This document shows, in pieces, positions 25,539-34,900 of a stretch of 62,564 bases of DNA. The stretch's first letter is position 1; every line of letters begins with the position of its first letter. Both the position numbers and the translations under genes were made by a program. This DNA is from an uncultured Hungatella sp. (GTDB lineage: Bacteria; Bacillota; Clostridia; Lachnospirales; Lachnospiraceae), in contig CAJUPQ010000012.1 of NCBI GenBank assembly GCA_910588505.1, positions 1-62,564 of the forward strand, given 5' to 3'. The notes under the pieces are model-generated. The model saw only the letters and a list, made by a program, of their open reading frames with translations. It searched no databases and had not been told where the DNA came from.

Positions 25539-26595
25539 CCTCTTCCTCCTTATTCAATCTCCTGGATACGGCGCTTTTCGATTCTCCTTTCAGTTTCTCT
25601 ATCTCTCTGACCGTAAACCCCTGCCCATGAAGCTGTTCAATATCCATCTGTTCGATATTGCCGATCAGGCTGGTATAAAGCCTTCTCAAATAGTCATACT
25701 CAACATTGGCATCGCTGAATGCCAGAGAAGTCTTTATGATATTCTTCAATTCTCCCGGATAAGGTAACGCATCTGCCGTCTTTAAGATCTTTCTCAATAA
25801 TCTGGTATCTTTTGGAACGCCTTTAAAGTTTTTAATAAAAGATAAAAAGTAATGTTCGGCAACCTCCATCAGATCCTCTTTTCTGTATCTGTCAAAATTA
25901 ATCACCGCGTCAAAACGTCTGATCAATGCTTTGTCAAAGTTAGAGTACAGATTGGTTGTCGCTATGATCACAATTTCTTTATTCAAGTCTGTCAGTCTGT
26001 CAAGCTCTCTTAAGATCGTTGAGGTAACCCGTCCCATCTCGCGCACATCGTTTCTGTTTATCCTGTCCAGGGCTATCACGTCTATCTCATCAAACAAGAC
26101 AACGACTCTGCCGGGACACGGGATCATATTTATCTCTGAAAAAACACTGGCAATATTTTTATTGGTCTGACCCAGTTTACTGTCAATTAAATTGTCAAAA
26201 TCAACACAGTACAATGTTCGGCCAAGCAGTTTTGCTATGTGTTTTGCGGCCTCGGTCTTTCCACTTCCCGGCAATCCCTCAAACAGAAATTTATTAATTC
26301 CAATATTATGATTAACCGCATTGATAATCCCCTTTATATCATTGGATATTTCTGTGGGAAGATTCAGCGAATGTAATTCTCTGGTGTCTATCTGCTTTAG
26401 AAGCTCACTTTCATAATCACTGGCCTGGGGAGCATATAAATTTGATTCCGCGATTAGCCCCATTATATATTCAGCCAGCTGATCATCACCAATGGCATCA
26501 AAATATCTTGCTATGCTTACAGCCTCATTTCTGAAGGCATTTTCATTTCTCTCAACGTGATACTTTATCAGATTTAATACATTCTGCTTTTTCAC
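25531..26595 (-). CDS. AAA+ ATPase, IetA-like partner of the subtilisin
   Basis: A 354-residue AAA+ protein. About 95 helical residues precede the ATPase domain, which has Walker A GLPGSGKT (107-114), Walker B VVLFDE (165-170), sensor-1 ATTN (212-215) and an arginine pair RR (226-227) suited to be the finger. The C-terminus ends in a short helical segment with VREIEKLKGESKSAVSRRLNKEEEDE, which resembles a helix-turn-helix tail. Translation starts at a GTG with GGAGGT 8 nt upstream. The 3' end overlaps the protease gene, so the proteins are expected in fixed ratio; the ATPase may sense or unfold the target that the protease cuts. Confidence 0.9.
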   Translation of the reverse strand: MKKQNVLNLIKYHVERNENAFRNEAVSIARYFDAIGDDQLAEYIMGLIAESNLYAPQASDYESELLKQIDTRELHSLNLPTEISNDIKGIINAVNHNIGINKFLFEGLPGSGKTEAAKHIAKLLGRTLYCVDFDNLIDSKLGQTNKNIASVFSEINMIPCPGRVVVLFDEIDVIALDRINRNDVREMGRVTSTILRELDRLTDLNKEIVIIATTNLYSNFDKALIRRFDAVINFDRYRKEDLMEVAEHYFLSFIKNFKGVPKDTRLLRKILKTADALPYPGELKNIIKTSLAFSDANVEYDYLRRLYTSLIGNIEQMDIEQLHGQGFTVREIEKLKGESKSAVSRRLNKEEEDE

Positions 26596-26683
26596 AAGAG
26601 TACACCTCCATGTACTTTTTTATAATTATAGTTTGTCTCCAACCGTCAGGCTGCAGACTTACACACGCATCAGTGTGCTTCCT

Positions 26684-26692
26684 ATTATATCA
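26684..26692 (-). promoter_or_regulatory. Extended -10 promoter of the ATPase/protease pair
   Basis: The minus strand reads TGaTATAAT, with the consensus -10 at 26684-26689, about 90 nt before the GTG. No good -35 box is present; the upstream position is occupied by the direct repeats at 26697-26732. An inverted repeat CACAC/GTGTG (26661-26677) lies just downstream. Confidence 0.6.
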
Positions 26693-26696
26693 TATA

Positions 26697-26732
26697 TTGG
26701 GACAAAATAATATAGATTTGGGACAAAATTAT
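26697..26732. repeat. Two direct repeats TTGGGACAAAATwAT, likely operator
   Basis: Two 15-bp copies (TTGGGACAAAATAAT at 26697 and TTGGGACAAAATTAT at 26718) begin 21 bp apart, two helical turns, so both present the same face of the DNA. They occupy the -35 region of the ATPase/protease promoter, where a repressor or activator dimer would bind. Confidence 0.65.
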
Positions 26733-26787
26733 TATTTTTATATTTATTTGTTTCTATTGATGCATACGGCTCTCCTTCCAAAAGCAA

Positions 26788-26824
26788 ATAAAAAACACTC
26801 CAGACAATCGTATGTCCAGAGTGC
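26788..26824 (-). terminator. Intrinsic terminator of the WG/zinc-ribbon operon
   Basis: On the minus strand CACTCtgGACA pairs with TGTCtgGAGTG (two internal mismatches), followed by TTTTTTATTTG. It lies 23 bp after the stop at 26847. Confidence 0.75.
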
Positions 26825-26846
26825 GTTCCATCCACAAAGGATTGCT

Positions 26847-27206
26847 TTATGATCTTTCATGAAGGGCGTTTAAGCTGCCGATCAGCATATCGATCAGTTC
26901 TTGTTCTGCTTTCAGATTCTTCAAAAGCTCCAAACTATCGTTTACGCTGTAATAGCATGCCTCAACGGACCTCTCGGCCCCATTGGGAGGATATACCGCG
27001 ATTCTGTTATCCGCCCTCTCCTCAATCTGTACGATAGATTCCCTACCGCCTGTGGTAAAGATAAAATTCACCGTTACGGCATGACTTAGTTTAAATATCT
27101 CCATTCTGCCGTCTTTCAGCAGTATCGTCTCACAGGCACACCCGCTGTCAGAGGTTTCTCTCCTCACCTTTTTTACAAATTCAATTACTTCACGAAAATC
27201 CTCCAT
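26847..27206 (-). CDS. Small unknown protein, last gene of WG operon
   Basis: A 119-residue soluble protein with a helical N-terminus (MEDFREVIEFVKKVRRE), a beta-strand-rich middle (MEIFKLSHAVTVNFIFTTGG) and a helical C-terminus. It has no family I recognise. It starts 13 bp after the zinc-ribbon gene, so it belongs to the same transcript. Confidence 0.6.
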   Translation of the reverse strand: MEDFREVIEFVKKVRRETSDSGCACETILLKDGRMEIFKLSHAVTVNFIFTTGGRESIVQIEERADNRIAVYPPNGAERSVEACYYSVNDSLELLKNLKAEQELIDMLIGSLNALHERS

Positions 27207-27219
27207 ATATGTCCCCTCT

Positions 27220-27732
27220 CTATTCTTTTGTGAACATCACTGCCCCGCCATTCATTTTTAACGCCAGATAGCCGTCAGACAGTGTGTACTCAATGTTCAT
27301 TCCCACAGGAAGGTCGCCTCCTGATATGTACAATGTCTCTTCGTCCACAATCTCATACTGCACCCAGCCGCCGCCCAGCACAATCCCGTCTTTTCCCAGC
27401 ATCATATTCCCGTTTTCCATAAATGTGACCTCTCCCTGCTCACATTTCCAGACTCCTATAATCGACGGCGCTTCCTGCTCTGCCATTGAAGCTTCCTTTG
27501 CAAAACCGGAACTGTTCGTATGGCTTTTTTGTTCTGCCAGGCAGCTTCTTCCAAATACGCATATGCCAAGCAGCATAGCCACTCCGATTACTGCCAGCAG
27601 CCGTCTTCTCTCTGCCGCCTTCATCAGAATATGATATTCTGGAGATTTATCCGAATCATCATTCCTCGCCCCACAGCCAGGACAATAGTTACTTCCTGAA
27701 GGAATCCGCGCGCCGCAATGTCTACAAAACAT
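27220..27732 (-). CDS. Zinc-ribbon, single-TM membrane protein
   Basis: A 170-residue protein beginning with a zinc ribbon (CRHCGARIPSGSNYCPGCGA, two CxxC pairs). A membrane helix follows at about residues 43-60 (LLAVIGVAMLLGICVFG), then an extracytoplasmic beta-strand domain (IIGVWKCEQGEVTFMENGNMML, then GGWVQYEIVDEETLYI) that resembles lipocalin-like domains found behind zinc ribbons in Firmicutes. AAAGGAG precedes the ATG. It is 21 bp downstream of the WG-repeat gene. Confidence 0.7.
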   Translation of the reverse strand: MFCRHCGARIPSGSNYCPGCGARNDDSDKSPEYHILMKAAERRRLLAVIGVAMLLGICVFGRSCLAEQKSHTNSSGFAKEASMAEQEAPSIIGVWKCEQGEVTFMENGNMMLGKDGIVLGGGWVQYEIVDEETLYISGGDLPVGMNIEYTLSDGYLALKMNGGAVMFTKE

Positions 27733-27753
27733 ACTGCTCCTTTCCTGATGTTT

Positions 27754-29298
27754 CTATTTCAAAACCACTACATACGCCCATCCCTTCCCCAACAGGGTAT
27801 TTTCTACACAAAGAAGTTGAGGGGACGCCATTTCTACTCTACACCCTGCTGGTAAAATCTGTCCCTTTTTTGAACTATAAAGGCCGCTTGGGGATCTATA
27901 GGTGCCAGCAACAAAAATCTCTCCTCCCTCTCCTTCATAATATTCTAGTTCGTCATGGGCACCCTCAATCACAAACTTCTCGCCAGATTCACTAATAATA
28001 TGCGTAGAATCCTGGGTCATCAGAACAAGCGGGTGCAAATCTGACGTTGTACCATTATTCGCCAATTTCACCTGTACATCCAAATCCCCTTCTATCCCAG
28101 TGGGTACCAATCTGTCATCTTCAAAAACAGCGATCCATTCATTACCATCAACATATTTCATACTAGATCCACCCCTGGCTCTATTCGCATATTCCACAAT
28201 TGGTTCACCGCTTTGTGAAAGTATCGTATATTTGCCGTTACTATCCTCAGGATTATCAGGGTCCATGTAGTATTTTAATAAAACATTCCCATTTTGGTTT
28301 TTTTCAAAACCGTCATAGATATAACCGCCATCCAAATTTTTTCCAGAATGATACACTTCTGTACCATCGGCATTCAAAACGCAGATCATTTCCTCCCCTT
28401 CCACCAATATCCGTGAATGAGACAAAAGCTGACTAGACACATCCTCGCCATACTCTTCTAGTCTAACTATATAATTTCCCTCGTGATCTACAAATCCGTC
28501 TTTTACCCTAATAAGCTGGTCGTCATAGTCATATAACTCATTCATTAGTCCTTCGAAATATATCTCTGTATCATTTTTATCAATCATTACCCTTGATCCA
28601 TCTGCTTTCTGTACTTTAGCCAGTCCATTTTTAAATAGACCTGCTCTGTCATATTTAGGTGCAATCCTTTCATTTCCATTTATATCAAGATATCCGTATA
28701 ATCCGTTTTTTCTAACCCTGATGTATCCATCACTTATCTGATATTCAATAGGCTCATAAGGATTATAATCATATACTTGATTTGTGCGGAAATTTAAAAT
28801 TTTTTCTTCATTATTCTTCATAGCGACCTGTATCAGCCCGCTCTCAAAATAAATATTCCATCCAATCCAGGATATATTCTCCCCATCCATATGAATAGTT
28901 TCCTGCTCTTTTCCATCTCGATTATAAAAGGTAACTGTCTGTTTTCTTTCATTAAAAACTGCCGTCATATCTGTGTCCATACATCTTCTTGTTATATCCC
29001 CGTCTATTTTTTTACCATCCTTTCCATAAGTCCTATCTCCAAATATAATTTCCCCCAATCCATAACAAGATGATGTTACCCACTCATTATCCTGATCCGC
29101 ACCAAACTCCCAACCAGGCATCCATATAATCTTCTTAACATTCGGATTCATCATAAGTCTCAGCGCAGTCCCCTTGTCAAGAACCGTAAAACAGGCTCCA
29201 AGCACAGCCGCCCCTATTCCGATCCGCAATAACCACTTATTTCTTTTTTTCGCCTTTGGATCACTTTCCAGATTTTCTCCATGCTTTTTCAAAAACAT
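27754..29298 (-). CDS. WG-repeat membrane-anchored protein
   Basis: A 514-residue protein counted from the ATG at 29298, which has GGAG 6 nt upstream; in-frame starts at 29346 and 29376 are open but lack a good site. A basic N-terminus is followed by one membrane helix (WLLRIGIGAAVLGACFTVL). The outside domain is largely beta strands. One WG-like repeat is clear (NGLYGYLDINGNERIAPKYDRAGLFKNGLAKVQ) and others are degenerate. WG proteins are usually surface or periplasmic adaptors of unknown function. It is first in an operon with the zinc-ribbon and small genes. Confidence 0.75.
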   Translation of the reverse strand: MFLKKHGENLESDPKAKKRNKWLLRIGIGAAVLGACFTVLDKGTALRLMMNPNVKKIIWMPGWEFGADQDNEWVTSSCYGLGEIIFGDRTYGKDGKKIDGDITRRCMDTDMTAVFNERKQTVTFYNRDGKEQETIHMDGENISWIGWNIYFESGLIQVAMKNNEEKILNFRTNQVYDYNPYEPIEYQISDGYIRVRKNGLYGYLDINGNERIAPKYDRAGLFKNGLAKVQKADGSRVMIDKNDTEIYFEGLMNELYDYDDQLIRVKDGFVDHEGNYIVRLEEYGEDVSSQLLSHSRILVEGEEMICVLNADGTEVYHSGKNLDGGYIYDGFEKNQNGNVLLKYYMDPDNPEDSNGKYTILSQSGEPIVEYANRARGGSSMKYVDGNEWIAVFEDDRLVPTGIEGDLDVQVKLANNGTTSDLHPLVLMTQDSTHIISESGEKFVIEGAHDELEYYEGEGGEIFVAGTYRSPSGLYSSKKGQILPAGCRVEMASPQLLCVENTLLGKGWAYVVVLK

Positions 29299-29387
29299 AT
29301 TCGATTCTCCATTCTTTCGTTTTCCCCAAAATCCATGTTTCTCCATTGATGTCTGTTCTTTTATCTGCTGACACAAAATAATTAAAG

Positions 29388-29416
29388 ATAGTATATACCC
29401 CCCCGCAAGTTGTCAA
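29388..29416 (-). promoter_or_regulatory. Promoter of the WG/zinc-ribbon operon
   Basis: The minus strand reads TTGACA (29411-29416), 17 bp, TACTAT (29388-29393). The predicted start near 29381 rules out a translation start at 29376 and supports 29298. Confidence 0.6.
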
Positions 29417-29499
29417 GCAAAATCTTTCCTTCAAAAACCTACCCGCCTAGAATCAGGAAACAACCAACCATCTGGACGGACGCCAACCGCCTTTCCCCA

Positions 29500-29546
29500 T
29501 CAAAAAAGAGACGCGCTCTGTTTTATCACAGAACATCGTCTCTTTC
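29500..29546 (-). terminator. Intrinsic terminator of the AAA-like/nitroreductase unit
   Basis: On the minus strand AAAGAGACG pairs with CGTCTCTTT, with an inner ACAG/CTGT stem, followed by T residues. It lies about 50 bp after the stop at 29594 and reads less well in the other direction. Confidence 0.75.
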
Positions 29547-29593
29547 TTTTCATTTTTCCCACAGCCTGCCTTCCATCTTCTCTCCGCTTCACC

Positions 29594-31294
29594 TCAGCCG
29601 GCTGTCCCAATCAAAACCTGCCTTCCACAAAACCCAAACCCATATTTCCGTATCTTCTCCCTGGGAACTCCCTTTTCTTCCAGCATCGTCTCATACTTCT
29701 TCTGATGAATCTGATCCAAAGCTGCCTTCACCGTATCCGTTAGCTCTTTCTCATTGTCCGGATCCCGCACTTTGAACTCCAGGATGATCCCATCATCCTT
29801 AAGATCTCTTGGTTCCAGCATCACATCGTACCGCCCAAACCCGCTTTCCCGGTTGGACGTCAAAATATACCTGTCCGCCATCTCCACCATCAGCCCCAGC
29901 ACAAAGCCATGGTAGAATCGCTCCGGTTCTGCTCCGGAAGGCCGGTTTCCCGTATCAAAATAACTGAATGTAGTCAGAGCTACCTTATTCATATAGACAT
30001 TCATGGCCCGGATATCATCCGCCAGAAGAGCCTTGATGAAATCATTGTAAACCGTTTTGGCCTTGGCAAACCACTTTCGCACCATATTTCTGAACATCAT
30101 TCTCACTTCTAAATTAGTGATCTCCAGCTCATACTCCTGTCTCCACTCCCCATAGTCTGTGGTATAGAGTTTCATCTCCTTCACCTTCAGATACCCGCCG
30201 GCTACCAGAAGGCTCCACACCGCTTGTTCTTCTTGATCCAACTGTTCATAGACGATCTGTTCATCCATCTCTGTAATGATGGTCTCTCCCCGAAGCAGCT
30301 GTTCAAAGGAAGCTTTCAGCCTCTGGTCTCCTTCCCGGATCAGTTTTGTCACCAGGTTATTGGAACTGGAGTTGGCCCAGTAAAGCGCCAACGTTCTTTT
30401 ATCCATGTAATTAAGGATTGACCATGGGTTATAAATATCCTTCCATTTTCCAAAGGTAAATCCGTCATACCAGTCTTTCACTTCCCGTTTCCGATCCGAC
30501 AGACCATGAGCGTCCAGCGCCTGAAAAACTTCTCTCTCTGTAAATCCAAAACTATCTCCATATTTGGAAGAGGTGGTGGTCACCGCTTCCAGATTATTCA
30601 TATCAGAGAATATAGACTCCTTACTTACTCTTGTGATCCCGGTCATAATCGCCCGCTCCAAATACGGATTGGTTTTGAACGTGGAATTGAACAGACTTCT
30701 CATGAAGGCTACCATCTCTCTCCCGTATCCGTTTACATAAGCTTCCTGCATAGGAGTATCATACTCATCCAAAAGAAGGACCACCCGCCTGCCAAAATAC
30801 CGAAACAAATATCCGGACAGCGCCTTTATGGAGCCGGACGCCATATAGTCCTCCATATCCGCGGAAATGCTCTTAAACTCCTGCCTTTCTTCCTTACTTA
30901 ACAGATCCCCATCCAAAAGAAAGCGGTACTGACGAAAAGCATCCCGAATAATACTGCACAATTTCTTGCGGGCCTGGGGATATGTGTTTTCTTTCACATC
31001 GGCAAAGCTGATAAAGATCACTGGATACGTTCCCTGCAGCCTGCGAAACTTTTCATGTTCCCACACCTGAAGCCCTTCAAACAGATCTCCCCGGCCTGCG
31101 TAGTCCACAGAAAAGAATTTCTCTACCATACTCATATTCAGAGTCTTGCCAAATCTCCTGGGGCGGGTGATCAAAGTCACGTCGTCCTCTGCCTCCCACC
31201 ATTCCATAATAAACCGGGTTTTATCAATATAAAAGTTTCTCCCTGCTCTGAGCTTTTCAAAATCCTGTCTCCCGATCCCTATGATCGGCGCCAT
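29594..31294 (-). CDS. AAA-ATPase-like / PD-(D/E)XK nuclease fusion (copy A)
   Basis: A 566-residue member of the family joining an AAA-ATPase-like domain (PF09820 type) to a PD-(D/E)XK nuclease-like domain (PF08011 type). Visible elements: YIDKT, P-loop RPRRFGKT, Walker B VVLLLDEYDTPM, TGITRVSKESIFSDMNN, WYDGFTFG and, at the end, SGFGRYDVMLEP followed by DGIILEFKV, which supplies D-E-x-K. The family is common in gut bacteria in many copies. Its function is unknown; defence or mobile-element roles have been proposed. It begins 3 bp after the nitroreductase stop and has a paralogue at 53362. Confidence 0.88.
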   Translation of the reverse strand: MAPIIGIGRQDFEKLRAGRNFYIDKTRFIMEWWEAEDDVTLITRPRRFGKTLNMSMVEKFFSVDYAGRGDLFEGLQVWEHEKFRRLQGTYPVIFISFADVKENTYPQARKKLCSIIRDAFRQYRFLLDGDLLSKEERQEFKSISADMEDYMASGSIKALSGYLFRYFGRRVVLLLDEYDTPMQEAYVNGYGREMVAFMRSLFNSTFKTNPYLERAIMTGITRVSKESIFSDMNNLEAVTTTSSKYGDSFGFTEREVFQALDAHGLSDRKREVKDWYDGFTFGKWKDIYNPWSILNYMDKRTLALYWANSSSNNLVTKLIREGDQRLKASFEQLLRGETIITEMDEQIVYEQLDQEEQAVWSLLVAGGYLKVKEMKLYTTDYGEWRQEYELEITNLEVRMMFRNMVRKWFAKAKTVYNDFIKALLADDIRAMNVYMNKVALTTFSYFDTGNRPSGAEPERFYHGFVLGLMVEMADRYILTSNRESGFGRYDVMLEPRDLKDDGIILEFKVRDPDNEKELTDTVKAALDQIHQKKYETMLEEKGVPREKIRKYGFGFCGRQVLIGTAG

Positions 31295-31297
31295 ATC

Positions 31298-31888
31298 TCA
31301 CGTCTCCCCTCTCGCCATCACCACATCCTCAAGCCGCCTCTTGGGCACATAATGAACGTCCCTTTCATCCCGGTAATACTTCGTACTCTCCCCCGGCCCA
31401 ACTTCCACCAGCCTCACCGTCTCTGCCGGCTCCCCCACAGCCACCACTAGAAGGGGCGCAAGATCATCCGGCAAATTTAGTTCTGTCTTCAAACTCCCCG
31501 CCCCAAAATTCCCGATCATACACCCGCCAAGCCCCATCTCCGCTGCCGCCAGCAGCATAGTCTGGGCCACGATTCCCACATCCTTCTGATACCTGGAAAG
31601 ATTCCCGTCTATAGCGGTATCCTGCAATATAATGATAAACGCGGTAGGATACATCCCCTTATGAGGCAGTTCCAGCTGGGGAAGGGCCCTGGCCCAGTTG
31701 GTATGGGCCTGGATCCGACGAGTCTCCTCCTCTTCCCAGGCAAGGTAATATTTTAGGGGCTGGGCATTGACCGAGGACGGGCAAAGCCGGGCGCAGTCCA
31801 CCAATTCCAGCAGTTCTTCCTTCGTAATCTTCCTATTCTCATTGTAGCCCCGATAGCTGCGGTTTTTCTTTACCAAATCAATCAGCAT
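31298..31888 (-). CDS. Nitroreductase family protein
   Basis: A 196-residue FMN-dependent nitroreductase-like protein. Features are the N-terminal RSYRGYNENRKITKEELLELVDCARLCPSSVNAQPLKYY, a phosphate-binding NRS-Y-R and S-x-N-x-Q pattern for FMN, and DVGIVAQTMLLAAAEMGLGGCMIGNF. The family reduces nitro compounds, quinones or flavins with NAD(P)H; the substrate cannot be told. GGAGGA precedes the ATG. It ends 3 bp before the AAA-like gene. Confidence 0.92.
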   Translation of the reverse strand: MLIDLVKKNRSYRGYNENRKITKEELLELVDCARLCPSSVNAQPLKYYLAWEEEETRRIQAHTNWARALPQLELPHKGMYPTAFIIILQDTAIDGNLSRYQKDVGIVAQTMLLAAAEMGLGGCMIGNFGAGSLKTELNLPDDLAPLLVVAVGEPAETVRLVEVGPGESTKYYRDERDVHYVPKRRLEDVVMARGET

Positions 31889-31971
31889 ATCCTAGTCCTC
31901 CTCATTTTCCTGCGGATCATCTGCCATCCGAAATCCTGCTCCCTGTGGGCAGCTTTTAAAAATCCCGATTT

Positions 31972-34900
31972 CTACACAAAATCCTCTCCCACCACGCTCC
32001 ACGCCGCGTCCACGCTGTAACGCTCCCTCACATAAGCCTGGGCTTTGCGGCTCAATTCCTCGCACTCCTTAGGATTACTGTAAAGCCACAAGACACCTGC
32101 CGCCAATGACGCCGCCTCATCCTCCACAGTCATCACCTGCTTTGCGTCCGCGATGCCCTCGGCTCCTACGGAAGTGGTCACAATGGCCGCCCCATGGTAC
32201 AGCGCCTCAACCACCTTTCCTTTTACCCCCGCGCCGTACCGCAAAGGCACCACCACGATCCTGACCGTATCATACAGCTGCCTTAATTCCTCATCACTGA
32301 CAAAGCCCTTGATAATAACCCCATTGCCAGGCTGTTCCAGCTCCTGGATCTCTTTCGTCACCTTGGAGCCAACCACATAAAAGTCCGGCGGCTGTTTCCC
32401 GGCCTTCTCCATCTGCGTCCGGATCAGAGGATAAACCTCCCTCACAAACCACAAAACCGCGTCCCCGTTAGGCGGATGGGCAAAGCCTCCAACAAACAAG
32501 ATGCCCTCCCTCCTGGCAAAATCCCCGGGGATATCATCCCGAAACTGTTCATACACATAAGCCACAATATCCTTCACCGGAATTCCGTCGTCAATGGCCT
32601 TGATGGCGTCCCGCTCCACATAGGACGGATAATACGACATTTCCGCCTTGTACATTAAGGACAGTTCCACAGATCTCCAATACTCGGACGCTTCTTTCCG
32701 TTCTGGATTGCCGGTCAGTTCATACTCCCGTCCCTCCCGCAGAAAATGCAGGTCATGGCCGTAATAGATTACCTTAATATCCGTATTTTCCTTAATATAG
32801 TCAATATATTTAGAAGCGATGTGGGGCCTGTTTAAATAGGCAAACTGGATGTCGCTGCCGTGAGCCCTTAACCAGTCCCAGATTCCCGCCTGATAATCCT
32901 GCCCATAGAGGATCTCAATACCCATCTGCTGCAAAACCGTGGAATACGGCTCCTCATGGAAAAAATTATCCCCCAGGAACTTCACCACATATCCCTTCTT
33001 CAAGAACATTTTCAGATACTGGAACGTAGTCTTGGAACCGGCGTCCCGGTCATAGGTGGGCACATAATGGTCCACCACCAGAATCATGGGCTTGCCCATA
33101 CTCCGCTCCCTGGCCCGAAAGGGGTCCGGATTCCCGTTATTCTCACACTGTCCGGCAAATTCGTCCGCCCACTTTTCCTTCAGCTTCTCACTGTTTACCG
33201 CCTGGTACCGCTTAAGCCCGCTGCCCTGGACATCGGTGCCATTGGAAATCCCCTCAAAATGGATCACTTTTGAAAGAGGCTGATACACTACCCGGTACCC
33301 TGCGGCTCTCACCGCGAAAGCCAGGTCCGAATCCTCGCAGTAAGCCGGAGCAAACCGCTCGTCAAATCCGCCGATCCGCTGCCACAGCTCCCGAGACAGC
33401 AAGATAGCCGCGCCGGAAATATAATCCACATCTTTTACATAATTGTACTCCGGCTTATCCGGGTCATCCAGACGCCCGTAATTCCACCCGGAACCGTCGC
33501 TCCAGATAATGCCTCCCGCCTCCTGAAGCCGTCCGTCCGGATACACCAGCTTAGATCCCACCATGCCGATGGAATCATCCGACTCGATCAGATTTACCAG
33601 AGAACTCAGCCACCCTTCTGTAACCTGGGTATCATTGTTAAGAAACATCACATACTTGCCTCTGGCCGCCTCTGCCCCCTGATTGCAGTTGCGCAAAAAT
33701 CCCTGGTTTTCCTTATTCCTGCGGATCACCAGCCCCTGGGCGTACCGCTCCAGACGCTCCGTGGCGTCCGTGGACACATCATCCGCGATGATCACCTCGT
33801 AAGGCACATCCTTTGTATGCTCCAGGATGGACACCAGACAGGCATAGGTATAGTGGATCTGATTATACACCGGAATGATGATGGACACCACCGGATTCTC
33901 TTCCCGAACAAAATGAAGCTTTCCATGTTCCCGGTACTCACTTCCGATGGCAAAATCCCCTTCCAGCAGGTTCTTCCCTTCCTCCGACCCGTACAGCCGA
34001 AACGAACGCAGAGGATGAAACACATACTCCTTGGCAAGGGCCAGCTTTTTCCTCTTAACGGTTCCCTTTGGAAATCTCGCGTTAAACTTCTCCCCCAGCT
34101 TCCGCCGTATCTTAAAGATCAGGGCTTCATGGCGGTTCAGGTAATCAAGAGTCTTTGCCATCTCCCCGATCTCATGGCGCAGATCCCCGATCATGGTCTC
34201 CAGATTGGTCACATGGTTCTGGGTCAGGCGCTGAACCTCGGTCATCTTGCGGATATTCGCATCCTTTTCCTTTAGCTGCAGCCTGGACTGGCTCCGAAGC
34301 TGATCAAGCCTCTCCTTTGTCCTCTCCAGCTCCTGGTCCACTCTTGTCAGCTCCCGAAACGTCTTCGTCCTCACATAATAATTTTCCAGATAGATCTTCT
34401 GGTTCTCCCCATGAACATAAGCCTGGAAGTTCCCCTCCATGGCCTCATAAACCTTAGCGGTCTCTTCCTCTATGCCAAACTCTTTCAGCCAGTCCTCCGC
34501 CTGCCTGTAAGCTGTCAAAAGACTGCGGTACTGCCTGAAAAAATAAAAAAGGATCCGGTACTTGATATATTCCACAGGAACAGGGAAGAAAAATACCCAC
34601 TCATAATCAAGACAATATCTCCCATCCCCCAAAAGAATATTCTCAAACAGCATATCAATGTTGGACACCATCAGGCTGTCGCTGCCCACCCTGGCTCCGT
34701 CCGGAAGTTCCCCGAAAACCGACGTAAACTCCGAAGTCACCTCAAACAGACAGTAACAGGACGCATCCACCTCAAGGATCATTTCCAGGGCCTCCCCCAC
34801 CGTATCCACCGGAGCTTTTCCGTCGCCTATGACCTGTCCCAGCCGCTGAGCCAGGGTTTCTCCCTCAATATACGGAAAACCCGCCTGGCCTTCTTTTATC

